Shown: positions 7,700-17,026, numbered from the stretch's first letter. The stretch: DNA of 40,637 nt from an uncultured Collinsella sp. (GCA_900543515.1 UQRW01000016.1:1-40637); one strand, 5' to 3'. Numbers and translations: made by a program. Notes: generated by a model not told the origin, from the letters alone.

Positions 7700-9046
7700 C
7701 TACTCGAAGCTCAGCTGCTCCAGACGATCAAAGACCGTGTCGATACGGGTGAGGAAGTCCCACGGATCAAAGATCTCGTCGAGCTTTTCCTGGCTGACGG
7801 TGCAGCGCGGGTCAGCCTCGAGACGCTCCTTAAAGGTAGGGCCGGAGACACAATCCTGTACCTCGTGCCAGGTTGCCATGGCGTTCTCCTGCACAATGGC
7901 GTACGCGTCCTCGCGGGTGATGCCCGTGTCGACGAGGGCGAGCAGCACCTTGGAGGAGAAGATGAGGCCGCGGGTCTTATTGAGGTTGGCCATCATGCGG
8001 GCAGGGTACAGCTGCAGGCCGTCGATAACGCGGATGAGGCACTGGAACATGTGGTCGAGGGCGATGAAGCTATCGGCCTGGGCGACGCGCTCGGCAGAGG
8101 AGTGCGAAATGTCACGCTCGTGCCACAGGGCGACGTTATCGAAGGCAACCTGGGCGTTGGACTTCACGACGCGCGACAGACCGCAGACTTTCTCCATGGT
8201 GATGGGGTTGCGCTTGTGCGGCATGGCTGAGCTGCCCTTTTGGCCCTTACGGAACGGCTCCTCGGCCTCGAGCGTATCAGTCTTCTGCAGATTGCGAACC
8301 TCGGTAGCGATGCGCTCGCAGGTGGCTGCGGTGGTGGCGAGAACGCCGGCGAGATAGGCGTGATGGTCGCGGCTGATAACCTGCGTGGACAGCGGGTCGT
8401 GAACCAGGCCCAGGTGCTCGCAGACATACTCCTCGACGAACGGCTCGATGGAGCTGTACGTGCCGACAGCGCCCGAGATGGCACCAAAGGCAACATTCTT
8501 GCGGGCGTCCTCAAGACGATCCAGATCGCGCTTGAGCTCCCAGGCCCAAGAGCCAAACTTCATGCCGAAGGTCATCGGCTCGGCGTGGATGCCATGAGTG
8601 CGGCCGGCACAGAGCGTGTTGCGCTCCTCAAAGGCGCGACGCTTGCAAATCTCGCCGAGCTTCTTGACGTCCTCGATGATCAGGTCGCAGGCCTGGGTGA
8701 GCTGGTAGCACAGGGCCGTGTCGCCCAGATCCGAGCTGGTCATGCCATAGTGAACCCAGCGGCTGGGCTTGGGGTCGCCCTCGGGAACATCGGCATCGAT
8801 GTATTCCTTCATGTTGGTCAGGAAGGCAATGACGTCGTGGCGCGTGACTTCCTCGATCTCATCGACCTTCGCCTTCTCAAAGTTGGCATGGTCGCGGATC
8901 CACTGGGCCTCGTCTTTGGAAATACCGATCTTGCCGAGCTCCGCCTGGGCCTCGCAGGCCAGAACCTCGATCTCCTGCCAAATGGCGTACTTGTTCTCGA
9001 GGGAGAAGATGTGTCCCATCTCCGGGCGGGTATAGCGATCGATCAT
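7700..9046 (-). CDS. Adenylosuccinate lyase (PurB)
   Basis: 448-residue enzyme of the fumarase/aspartase superfamily. It splits SAICAR to AICAR and adenylosuccinate to AMP, releasing fumarate, and works as a tetramer. Family signature GSSAMPHKRNPI (around residue 280) holds the flexible catalytic loop; TSSDLGDTA and GRTHGIHAEP are the other two conserved active-site regions. The ATG at 9044-9046 follows AAAAAGGAGC at good spacing, whereas the frame runs further upstream without a ribosome-binding site. A TACAAT at 9091-9096 (minus) may be its -10 box, without a good -35. Confidence 0.95.
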   Translation of the reverse strand: MIDRYTRPEMGHIFSLENKYAIWQEIEVLACEAQAELGKIGISKDEAQWIRDHANFEKAKVDEIEEVTRHDVIAFLTNMKEYIDADVPEGDPKPSRWVHYGMTSSDLGDTALCYQLTQACDLIIEDVKKLGEICKRRAFEERNTLCAGRTHGIHAEPMTFGMKFGSWAWELKRDLDRLEDARKNVAFGAISGAVGTYSSIEPFVEEYVCEHLGLVHDPLSTQVISRDHHAYLAGVLATTAATCERIATEVRNLQKTDTLEAEEPFRKGQKGSSAMPHKRNPITMEKVCGLSRVVKSNAQVAFDNVALWHERDISHSSAERVAQADSFIALDHMFQCLIRVIDGLQLYPARMMANLNKTRGLIFSSKVLLALVDTGITREDAYAIVQENAMATWHEVQDCVSGPTFKERLEADPRCTVSQEKLDEIFDPWDFLTRIDTVFDRLEQLSFE

Positions 9047-9150
9047 AGCGGCTCCTTTTTGGTTATTGGCACGTTGGTCGTAACCCATCCATTGTACCGT
9101 GCGCAGGTGCAAGTATGGGCAGCAGGCATTAACCTAACATTTTGCCGCAA

Positions 9151-9479
9151 GAGCAGCCATGGGGACATCCGCGTATTTGCTTCGCAAATCCGCACCGGCT
9201 GCGGTCGGCAGACCCGGTCCGCGCACACGCACGGGCACAGCGGGTTGGACCCGACGTTCCCGAGGTCCCCCGTACTCGATGGAGCGGGCAACGGGACGTC
9301 CGCGCGCCCGCGTCGCGGACGCGCACCGGCTGCGGCGATCTCCTCGGATTCACGGAGACGATGGGGAAAACTTTGTTGAATTGGCCGTCCCGAGTTCTCC
9401 CGCGCTCGGTGGAGCGGGCAACGGGACGTCCGCGTATTTGCTTCGCAAATCCGCACCGGCTGCGGCCGCCTATCGGCGA
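9151..9479. repeat. Three ~130-bp units carrying tRNA-Gly 3'-end copies
   Basis: Units start at 9151, 9282 and 9412. Each contains tRNA-Gly 3'-end sequence, then GACRTCCGCG, a short hairpin and CCGCACCGGCTGCGG. Units 2 and 3 contain perfect 18-bp copies of the tRNA-Gly 3' end including CCA (9280-9297, 9410-9427). Unit 1 has a degenerate copy. The hairpin is ATTTGC-TTC-GCAAAT in units 1 and 3, but GTCCGCG...CGCGGAC in unit 2, so stem sequence varies while pairing is kept. No coding potential is seen. Confidence 0.8.
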
Positions 9480-9493
9480 CCTTGCCTGCTCGC

Positions 9494-9512
9494 TATAAAC
9501 GCTTCGCGTTTA
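9494..9512. repeat. Hairpin with GCTTCGC core
   Basis: ATAAACGC-TTC-GCGTTTAT, a perfect 8-bp stem between the third repeat unit and a T-arm-like sequence (gggttcgagtccc, 9533-9545). It shares the GC-TTC-GC apex with the hairpins in repeat units 1 and 3. Confidence 0.6.
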
Positions 9513-9555
9513 TTTAACGCTCGCACCCTGTCGGGTTCGAGTCCCGGCACTTTAT

Positions 9556-9592
9556 TGAAAAAGGCACGGTAACGAAACGTTACCGTGCCTGA
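9556..9592 (-). terminator. tRNA-Gly terminator
   Basis: On the minus strand AGGCACGGTAACG / CGTTACCGTGCCT is a perfect 13-bp stem with a TTT loop, followed by TTTTT. It lies just after the tRNA-Gly CCA end. Confidence 0.85.
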
Positions 9593-9600
9593 AATTCGAA

Positions 9601-9675
9601 TGGAGCGGGCAACGGGACTCGAACCCGCGAGTGTCAGCTTGGGAAGCTGATGCCTTACCACTTGGCGATGCCCGC
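9601..9675 (-). tRNA. tRNA-Gly (anticodon CCC)
   Basis: A 75-nt cloverleaf on the minus strand: acceptor GCGGGCA/TGCCCGC, anticodon stem TCAGC/GCTGA with loop TTCCCAA (anticodon CCC), T-loop TTCGAGT, discriminator T and encoded CCA (9601-9603). Confidence 0.95.
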
Positions 9676-9688
9676 ATATGTGGGGGAT

Positions 9689-9718
9689 AGTATAACGCGG
9701 TTGTCTTGTTCGATACAA
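9689..9718 (-). promoter_or_regulatory. Promoter of tRNA-Gly
   Basis: On the minus strand, -35 TTGTAT (9713-9718), 18-bp spacer, -10 TATACT (9689-9694), 14 bases before the tRNA. The remaining 9719-9972 stretch before the adhesin gene shows no gene and no promoter I can defend. Confidence 0.6.
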
Positions 9719-9972
9719 GGGTGGCGATGCTTGTTTTAGCTGTGGAGATTCGTTTGAAAATCGCGTCAATTGTGGAGACGAGGACCTTTGGCTTCCTGTT
9801 CCCCTTATCTTCTACCTGCGCTTTTGCTTGATTGTTGTATTTGAGCTCAATTTGTCAGGAATTGGGCAAGCTTTTGGTCAGGCTCCGGTACTTACCCGCA
9901 TGAACCTCGGGGGTAGCCTCATCCTACGCGTCGCAACCTCCCCATGCGGCGCACGAGGGATAAGGAGCAGCC

Positions 9973-12900
9973 ATGTCCAACGCACCCACGCACTCTGTCC
10001 ACAGCGCAATCGCAACAGGTCCGCTGCTCCTGCTCCTCTTCCTGCTTTTCGGCTGCCTGACACCGGGAGCCGCATTTGCCGTCGATGGCTACGACCAGCT
10101 CGGCTTCCGCACTATTAGCGATGATTGTGGGCCCTTCCTCATCGGCAAGTATGAAGCTCAAGACGCCTCGATTGCCTACTGCATGAACCAGGAGCGCCCC
10201 GGCCCCACCAAGCCGGGCGGCCCATGGCTCAACTTTGATCAAGGCTGGGTGTGGCTCGACGACGAGTTCGCGGCAATCGTTTGTCACGGATATCCTACCG
10301 CCACGTCGTTTGGCGGTTACCATCTTTCACCCGATCGTGCCCGCGCCGCAACCCAGCTTGCCGTATGGATGCTCAACGGCACTACCCATGTCGACGGTAC
10401 CTACTCTTACACGACCGCTCAGGGCAAAACCAAGAGTGGGCACTTTATCACTGACAATGAAGTCGTGGCGGCGGCGCGGTGGCTCCACGACAGCGCAAAA
10501 TCAGGAAGCATCAAAGCCGCTCCGCACCGCGCGCGGCGCTATCTAGGAGCCGTATCGGGCGGCAGCAAACGTCAGGACATGCTCTATGTACTGCCGGCGG
10601 TCTCTGTTTCCTTCCAAAAGCAGTCTGCAAACGCTGCCATTACCAGCGGAAACAATACTTATCAGTTTGACGGGGCAACATTCGATGTTTTTGAGAGCAC
10701 CAGCGGCGCGCGTGTCGGCACCGTCCAGATGGACAGCAACGGTCGAGCGCAGGCAACACTTCTGCCCAACACGGCATACTACCTAGTTGAAACGAAGGCG
10801 CCGGCCGGCTATGTCCCCCGTCGCGATCGCATCGCCTTTACCACGGGGAATGACGGTGGAAAGGTCGCCATTGATGAACAGCCCGGCACCATCAATCTGC
10901 GTATCGTAAAACTCGATGCCGCGACGAATGCCGGCCCCCAGGCGGGATCTTCACTCGCAGGAGCAGAGTTCACGTGTGTGTCGCAATCAACCCCTGGATG
11001 GGCGCAAATTCTCACGACTGACGAAAGCGGTCGGGCTACCCTCGTCGATGTCCCCTTAGGAACCTTTACCATCTACGAATCAAAAGCCCCCGAGGGCTAC
11101 CTGCCATCCAACGACAGCTGGACCTATACCGTTGGAGCCGACCAGCTCGGCGATTCAGGCGTAGTCGAGATCGAGTCTCGCATTTCCGATATCCCCATTG
11201 CGTTTGACCTTGAGATTTCCAAATTCAAGGATTACGGCAATAGCGACCAATCCGGCCTGGAACAGCCGGCGGGTGGTGTTGTCTTTGAAGTTGTCAGCAA
11301 CAGCTCTCAGCAGGTTGTTGGCACATTGACCACAAACATCTATGGCTTTGCCTCCACCAAAGATCAGCCCGAAGCATGGTTCGGCACAGGCAAGCGACCC
11401 GCCGGTGTCCACGGAGCCGTCCCATACGACCGTGCCGGCTACACGATTCGCGAGGTTCCGGAAACCGTCCCCGAGGGTTTTAAACGTGCAGGGGAATGGA
11501 CCGTCGGGGCCAATCAGATTTCCAACGGCGCCGAGCTTCAATATATCGTGGACAACCACGCTCTGTCGACGCATCTCCAGATTGTAAAACGCGATGCCCA
11601 AACAGGCGCTTCTGTTCCACTAGCCGGATTCACCTTCCAACTCCTCGACAGCAATCACGAACCTGTCTCACAAACTTGCTGGTATCCAGCACATAACGTA
11701 ATGGACACCTTTACGACTGACGCGACCGGGACCGTCACACTGCCAGAATCGCTCGTGCCGGGCACCTATTATGTACGCGAAGCCTCGGCCAAAGAGCCCT
11801 ATCTTGTCGGCGAAGAGATCGAGGTAAACATACCCGCCGACATGAACCTAACGCCCGTTGTAATCGCCTCGTATTATGACCACGCCGCGACCGGAAACAT
11901 CAGGATCGTTAAAACCGATGCCGTAGACGGCAGCAGCCTCACGGGCGCCGTCTTTGAGATCCGTGCCTCGGGTGATATCGTGCGCCCCGACGGTAGCATT
12001 GCCGCGCTCGACGGTGAGACTGTCGCTGCCGTCACGACGGATGAAACTGGAGAAGCACGCGCGGACGACCTCCCGCTGGGATCTGGCACCGCACGCTACG
12101 AGGTTGTCGAGACTCAAGCGCCGGCAGGCTTCTTACTCGATCGGACATCCCATATTGTCGACCTTACTTATGCCGACCAGAAAACACCCGTTGTAGAAGC
12201 ACGGCTTAACGTATCCGACGATTACACCAAGGTAGATATCTCCAAGGTCGATGCAAGCGGCGAGCAGGAAGTGGAAGGCGCACAGCTCACCTTATATGGT
12301 CCCGATAAAACCGAAATAGACTCCTGGACCTCATCCGACAAGCCACACCGCGTCGAACATCTTGCACCCGGCACCTACTCGTTGCGCGAAATGATGTCTC
12401 CGCGGACCTATGACCTTGCCGAGGAGATAACGTTTGAAATAAAAGATACGGGAGAAGTCCAATCCGTCGCGATGAAGGATGCGCCCATCGAGATCAAGGG
12501 GCAGGTCGACAAGCGTCAGGAACTTGTCCAACCTATCGAAAAGGGCCTGTTGGCTAACGGCGATGGTAAAAACCGTGCCGCGATGCAAACCAATACGGAT
12601 GGGCTTTTCTCCTATACCATCGACGCTCGAAACGATTCAACTACCTGGGTTGATGAGTTCACAATTACCGATGATCTTGAGTGTGCCGAGGACGATACGG
12701 CGAGATTCGTCTCAATCGAAACCCCCGTCGCCATCGGCGACCTCAACGGTCTGTGCAACGTGTGGTATCGCACGACGCCGTTGGACTCGACAGACGTCGA
12801 TGAACCGGCGAACGCGACACTTGACGATGGACACGAAAATCCTTGGCTTGAGTCCGACGAAGTAAAAGAGAGCCTTGGTGAGGACTGTCGCCTCGTCGAT

Positions 12901-13404
12901 TACGACGGCTGGCGCCTCTGGAAGGCGGATGTCTCGACCACGGAATCCACCACACTCGAGGCGGAAGAGCTCGACCTTACACCCAATACCGTCGTAACGG
13001 GCATTCGAATTGAATACGGTGCGGTAGCCGCCGACTTTACGACTCGAAGCGATGCGGATTCTTGGACCCGCGATGATCTCAAAGATGAGCACGACGACCT
13101 TGACGATGCCAAAGCAATCCTTGGCACAGACGCTCGGGGCGCAATCGTGCACATGCAGGCGACGTCGGCTTATACGCCCCAAACCGCACTCACCAACAGC
13201 GCACGCGTCGATCTTTGCCGCAACGGCGGCGGCGATAAACTTGAGTCACATGACGAGGACCGTGTCATTCAACGCTGTACCCTACTGCAGGACCTACCGG
13301 CAACAGGATCAGTTCCCATCGCCGCTTGCATCACCGCGCTCCTGACCTCGGGTGCCGCAGCCCTATGGTTCGCTCGCCTTAGGTCGACCCCAAAGAAGCG
13401 CTAG
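9973..13404 (+). CDS. LPXTG surface adhesin, thioester plus SpaA/Cna-B repeats
   Basis: 1143-residue secreted, wall-anchored protein. A signal peptide (hydrophobic 16-34, likely cleaved after AFA at 36) is followed by a thioester domain: Cys70 in AYCMNQE and Gln128 in ATQLAVWML are the expected thioester pair. At least five B-type (SpaA/Cna-B) domains follow, each opening with a Lys motif (IVKLDA, IVKRDAQTG, IVKTDAVDG, ISKVDASG) and closing with an E-box (VETKAPAGY, YESKAPEGY, VETQAPAGF). Next comes a longer domain (about 835-1100), LPATG at 1108-1112, a hydrophobic stretch and a basic tail. Such proteins bind host surfaces covalently and self-stabilise through isopeptide bonds. AAGGAG precedes the ATG. 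No sortase is nearby, so a housekeeping sortase must anchor it. Confidence 0.92.
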   Translation: MSNAPTHSVHSAIATGPLLLLLFLLFGCLTPGAAFAVDGYDQLGFRTISDDCGPFLIGKYEAQDASIAYCMNQERPGPTKPGGPWLNFDQGWVWLDDEFAAIVCHGYPTATSFGGYHLSPDRARAATQLAVWMLNGTTHVDGTYSYTTAQGKTKSGHFITDNEVVAAARWLHDSAKSGSIKAAPHRARRYLGAVSGGSKRQDMLYVLPAVSVSFQKQSANAAITSGNNTYQFDGATFDVFESTSGARVGTVQMDSNGRAQATLLPNTAYYLVETKAPAGYVPRRDRIAFTTGNDGGKVAIDEQPGTINLRIVKLDAATNAGPQAGSSLAGAEFTCVSQSTPGWAQILTTDESGRATLVDVPLGTFTIYESKAPEGYLPSNDSWTYTVGADQLGDSGVVEIESRISDIPIAFDLEISKFKDYGNSDQSGLEQPAGGVVFEVVSNSSQQVVGTLTTNIYGFASTKDQPEAWFGTGKRPAGVHGAVPYDRAGYTIREVPETVPEGFKRAGEWTVGANQISNGAELQYIVDNHALSTHLQIVKRDAQTGASVPLAGFTFQLLDSNHEPVSQTCWYPAHNVMDTFTTDATGTVTLPESLVPGTYYVREASAKEPYLVGEEIEVNIPADMNLTPVVIASYYDHAATGNIRIVKTDAVDGSSLTGAVFEIRASGDIVRPDGSIAALDGETVAAVTTDETGEARADDLPLGSGTARYEVVETQAPAGFLLDRTSHIVDLTYADQKTPVVEARLNVSDDYTKVDISKVDASGEQEVEGAQLTLYGPDKTEIDSWTSSDKPHRVEHLAPGTYSLREMMSPRTYDLAEEITFEIKDTGEVQSVAMKDAPIEIKGQVDKRQELVQPIEKGLLANGDGKNRAAMQTNTDGLFSYTIDARNDSTTWVDEFTITDDLECAEDDTARFVSIETPVAIGDLNGLCNVWYRTTPLDSTDVDEPANATLDDGHENPWLESDEVKESLGEDCRLVDYDGWRLWKADVSTTESTTLEAEELDLTPNTVVTGIRIEYGAVAADFTTRSDADSWTRDDLKDEHDDLDDAKAILGTDARGAIVHMQATSAYTPQTALTNSARVDLCRNGGGDKLESHDEDRVIQRCTLLQDLPATGSVPIAACITALLTSGAAALWFARLRSTPKKR

Positions 13405-13411
13405 CGCGATG

Positions 13412-13451
13412 AAAAAGCGGGAGAGCCAGTCCCCTGGCTCGCCCGCTTTCA
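13412..13451. terminator. Bidirectional terminator between adhesin and membrane protein
   Basis: AAAGCGGGAGAGCCAG / CTGGCTCGCCCGCTTT forms a long imperfect stem. The minus-strand side ends in TTTTT; the plus side has only TTT. It separates two convergent genes. Confidence 0.7.
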
Positions 13452-13470
13452 ATCATGTAAATCGCCGTAT

Positions 13471-13689
13471 CTACTCTGCAGACGAAGATCCACCATCAAC
13501 GATTGCCTGCTCGGACTCAGGAATCCCATCGGCACCCGTACTCTGTTCTTGCTCCACCTCTTCGCTGATTGCGGAGGCGGGGGTCGAGCCCTTTGCACCC
13601 ACGATGTAGGCAGCCCCAAATCCTAACGCAATGGCAATCAAGGTCAAAATCACGTAGACAGGCCAATGGCGCTTAATATACGAAAACAC
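13471..13689 (-). CDS. Small single-pass membrane protein
   Basis: 72 residues with one hydrophobic segment (about 10-30) and an acidic, Ser/Gly/Glu-rich tail. No family is recognised. It starts with GTG preceded by AAGGAG, 21 bp after the stop of the large M28-like gene, so it is probably the second gene of that operon. The basic N-terminus (KRHW) before the segment predicts a cytoplasmic N-terminus and an external acidic tail. Confidence 0.75.
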   Translation of the reverse strand: MFSYIKRHWPVYVILTLIAIALGFGAAYIVGAKGSTPASAISEEVEQEQSTGADGIPESEQAIVDGGSSSAE

Positions 13690-13710
13690 GTTGACTCCTT
13701 AGAGCTCCGT

Positions 13711-16700
13711 CTACGAACGGCGGATAACCTCGGTCACGACCTCGGATACCGTGGCAATGTTCGTCGGGTTGACATTGTGGGGCAGGTCGTCCTCGGTACG
13801 AGCGCAAGCCAGACGCGTGCCGTCCACGCCGGCGATGGTGAGGGCTCGGCGGCTCGCCTCGAGCGCGGCATAGGCATCGGTCTTGGCATAGGGCATCTCG
13901 AGCGCGCCACAATCGACATGGAACGACTTGCACACCTTGCTGACCAGGTTCATGATGCGGCGATCGCCCTTGAGCAGCTGCTGTTCGCCCTCGACCGTCA
14001 CCACCGAAAGCCTGCCAGCGCCGACGGATTCAAGATTGATGAAGAATACGCCGCGGAGCTTATCGCGATGCGAAGCCAAGAAGGCCTTCATGCCGGCGCC
14101 ATCACAATCCGAGGCGCCGGTTGCCACAAACCAGATATCGTGACCGAGCAGCTCATCATCGCCCATAGAGGCGACAGCCGAGAGCATATCTTCGGAAGAA
14201 GCGCCATCGGAAGACGTAGCGCCACCCTTCCAGCCATCGTTATCGTCCTCGAAGTTATCCCACGAACCGATACCGCGACCGGACTTCTTGGCATCGTAAT
14301 CGTCTTCGACGCCCAGCCAGTCACTCATGCTGTCCTGCTCGTTTTTCTTTTTACGACCGAACAGGCCACCCAGGCCGCGCTTACGAGACTTGGGTGCCGC
14401 CGGGGCGGGAGCCGAAATGGTCTCGATCGGCTGCGCGCCCGACGCAACGGGCACAGGAGGCGCAACGGGTGCCGATGTGGGTTCGGGACCCTGAGCAGTA
14501 GCAAAGGGGTCGTTGACCTGGGCAGAGGGATCGGGAAGGTCGAACAGCGACGTGCGAGACGCAACGTTTGCCTGCTTCATAGACGGCAGCGACGGATCGG
14601 GGACCGAAGCCAGCGGAGACGAGGAAGGTGCAGGCGACGGTGCCGACGACGGATCGGGAACATTCATCTGCGGACGCGGCGATGCCTGGGAGGAAATCTG
14701 GGCCATAAGGGAATCGACCGTTTCGTCCTGGGTGGGAGCGACATTGGCAACCGTGGCACCGGAACCACTCGGGGTCGGCATGGTGAAAATCTGCGTGGAG
14801 TAAGGCCTCGACTCATCCGTCTCGGGAGTCTCGGAAACCGCAGGCACTTCCTCCTGCTCGACCTCGGTCGAATCACCTTGATCGGCTGCCGCGTATTGCT
14901 CTTCGTCAGAGTTGGCCTCGACGGACTCGTCCTCGGCGGCATCTTGGATTTCGGCAGCATCAATGGGCTCGTCATCGTCTGCCGCGTCGCCCTGCTCATC
15001 GGAAACAGGAAGGGGCTCGGCAATTGCGGTGCCTTGCTTTTCAAACGTTATCGTGGAATCGAACTGCGCGGCATCAAACGACATGGTGCTATCGACGTGC
15101 TGCTGAGCCTCGAAAGACGTTGTTGCCTCAACAACATCCGCTGACGTCGGTTGCTGGGACTCAAAGGACGTCGTAGCTTCGGCAGCGTCGACGGGCCCGG
15201 ACTGCATAGCCTCGTTCTGCTCGAACTCTTGCGCCGCGCGCTCACGTGCCGCCTCGGCTGCCTGCTGCTGAGCGATAGCCTCCTGCTCGGCAGCCTCGCG
15301 TGCGGCAGCGCGCTTCTCCTCGAAATCGTCGACAAATTTCCTGCCTTTTGCAAGCGCACCCTTAAAGAAGCTGGAAGCGCTGGCGCCAATCGAAGAGAAC
15401 GCGGATGCAATATCGGCATGGGGCGTTGCCGCGGGAATCTCGGCAGAGAAATCAGTATCGCTCTCGTAAGACACGCGCCTCGGCTGTTCAACGTAATCGT
15501 CGTCAGACTCGTCCGCAACGTCTTGCGCCGGCGCGGCGGGAGCCAAAATGTCCAGTCCTGCCGCGGGATCGATCGCGGACACCGCCTCGGGCTCGGCAAC
15601 GGCAGCGGTAACCGCGGCAGACTCATCATCCGCAGTGACAACGGGCGCAGACTCGGGCTCAAACGTCGGCTCCTCGCCCTCCTCGTAATCGAGCGTGCAG
15701 GACTCGGGAAGCATTCCGAGTGCACGGATGGCATCCGAACCAAAGCGAATGTTGCCGGCGGCGTTGCGATAGAGCTTGGGCTCGGGCTCGGCCGCGGCAG
15801 GCTCCTCCGCCGGCTCAGCAGCGGGAACCTCGTCATTGAACTCTTCGGCCTGGACAGCCTGATTCTGATCCTCGGGCACGATGGCGCCAATCAGCGTCTC
15901 GTCGGCAGACGCACCCTCAAAGCCCTCAATCTGCTCGTCAAAAGCCCCGCCCTGTTCGGGCTCGGTTTGAGCGTCGGGAGCAATCGGCTGACCGAACTCG
16001 TCCTCGGCGTAGGTAGGCTCTTCGTACTCGATGGTGTTGCCGTAGTCGTTTTGCTGCTGGGCCGCGGCATACTCCGCCGCCGCGCGCGCCATTTCCTCGG
16101 CACGACGTTTCTGCTCCCCAAAATAGGTATCGAACGGAACATCGTCGGGAAACTCGTTCTCGCCCTGGAAGGGAGCAACGTTGTCCATAACGCCGAGCAT
16201 AGCGGCGACAGAAGACTTGTTGCACACCGCGCCGGACGTATAGGGAAGAACGTGGCGGTTAGAGATGATGTTTGCCGCGTTGGCAAGTGCAACGAGGGAA
16301 GCGAGGATCGCGACAATCCACAGCAGAACCTTGAGCGCGCCGGGGAGCGGCAGGATACGCAGGATGGCAACGGCAGCAGGGGCAATCGTGGCAACGGGCA
16401 ACAGCTTGGCGATGAGCGCACGATACGAAGCATAGGGCTCGCGGGCGAGCAGCTCAGCACGGGGAGAGTCGTAGTGTGCGACAACGACCACCGGGCGGTT
16501 GCGCGGAGACGCGAGCGGGCCCGAGGCCTTGTGGTAGGCGATGACATTTTGGCTCACGCCCGTCTTGCCCAGGCGCGAAACCACGGGGTGGCCCGTGCGC
16601 TCGAGCACGTAAAGAACGGCGCCGACAATGGCCAGCAAGGTGCCGACCAAGCCGATACCGCCGCCGATGCCCATCAGCAGGGCGCCGGCAAACGCAAGAA

Positions 16701-16887
16701 TACCGGTAACGGCAAATGCCAATCTACTGGGCGCCGGGGCATTGAACTCCTGAACCTCGGGGTCAAAGCCGTGGTTGCGGAAGATCTGAGCGATATCCTC
16801 GGCAGCCAAGCGCTCTTCTTCGCTGCATGCCGGCGTAATGCCGGTGTTCTGCAGCAGGTGGTTAATATAGTTCTGGGTGTTCGCCAT
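13711..16887 (-). CDS. Multi-pass M28-like peptidase homologue with giant acidic insertion
   Basis: 1058 residues from the ATG with GGAG five bases upstream. The two halves of an M28 peptidase fold are recognisable: AHYDSP (His138, Asp140) near the N-terminus and HDIWFVATGASDCDG, FINLESVG and LPHNVNPTN (His1037) at the C-terminus. Four hydrophobic segments are present: two at about 56-95 and two at about 158-208, the latter pair lying inside the peptidase fold. Between the halves (about 240-915) is a low-complexity, Glu/Ala/Pro/Ser-rich, probably disordered region with a basic LGGLFGRKKK patch. Usual metal-bridging Asp is Cys222 and the usual Glu-Glu is Ser926-Asp927, so catalysis is doubtful. 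Probably co-transcribed with the small membrane protein downstream. Confidence 0.8.
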   Translation of the reverse strand: MANTQNYINHLLQNTGITPACSEEERLAAEDIAQIFRNHGFDPEVQEFNAPAPSRLAFAVTGILAFAGALLMGIGGGIGLVGTLLAIVGAVLYVLERTGHPVVSRLGKTGVSQNVIAYHKASGPLASPRNRPVVVVAHYDSPRAELLAREPYASYRALIAKLLPVATIAPAAVAILRILPLPGALKVLLWIVAILASLVALANAANIISNRHVLPYTSGAVCNKSSVAAMLGVMDNVAPFQGENEFPDDVPFDTYFGEQKRRAEEMARAAAEYAAAQQQNDYGNTIEYEEPTYAEDEFGQPIAPDAQTEPEQGGAFDEQIEGFEGASADETLIGAIVPEDQNQAVQAEEFNDEVPAAEPAEEPAAAEPEPKLYRNAAGNIRFGSDAIRALGMLPESCTLDYEEGEEPTFEPESAPVVTADDESAAVTAAVAEPEAVSAIDPAAGLDILAPAAPAQDVADESDDDYVEQPRRVSYESDTDFSAEIPAATPHADIASAFSSIGASASSFFKGALAKGRKFVDDFEEKRAAAREAAEQEAIAQQQAAEAARERAAQEFEQNEAMQSGPVDAAEATTSFESQQPTSADVVEATTSFEAQQHVDSTMSFDAAQFDSTITFEKQGTAIAEPLPVSDEQGDAADDDEPIDAAEIQDAAEDESVEANSDEEQYAAADQGDSTEVEQEEVPAVSETPETDESRPYSTQIFTMPTPSGSGATVANVAPTQDETVDSLMAQISSQASPRPQMNVPDPSSAPSPAPSSSPLASVPDPSLPSMKQANVASRTSLFDLPDPSAQVNDPFATAQGPEPTSAPVAPPVPVASGAQPIETISAPAPAAPKSRKRGLGGLFGRKKKNEQDSMSDWLGVEDDYDAKKSGRGIGSWDNFEDDNDGWKGGATSSDGASSEDMLSAVASMGDDELLGHDIWFVATGASDCDGAGMKAFLASHRDKLRGVFFINLESVGAGRLSVVTVEGEQQLLKGDRRIMNLVSKVCKSFHVDCGALEMPYAKTDAYAALEASRRALTIAGVDGTRLACARTEDDLPHNVNPTNIATVSEVVTEVIRRS

Positions 16888-16997
16888 GTGCGCTCCACAT
16901 CCATAATCCGACAAATAGGCCCAATGCATGCACATTAGAACCGTATATAGTCGAAAGTATACCCCGAGCGAGCGCAAACGACCGAATTCGGGCCATC

Positions 16998-17026
16998 TTA
17001 ACGCCTCGAGCGGACAAGGATATAGC
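16998..17026 (+). promoter_or_regulatory. Candidate promoter of the WYL pair
   Basis: TTAACG (16998-17003), 17-bp spacer, TATAGC (17021-17026), 60 bases before the first WYL start. It lies in the divergent gap with the M28-like gene, whose own promoter is not clear. Confidence 0.35.

Noticed and set aside
9151..9479. The ~130-bp repeats as a CRISPR array
   Set aside because: Only three units, repeat portions too long and internally hairpinned, spacers are themselves similar to each other, and no cas gene is present.
15151..16938. 595-codon plus-strand frame opposite the M28-like gene
   Set aside because: It is a shadow of the biased acidic insertion on the minus strand; Arg/Leu/Gly-rich with no motif.
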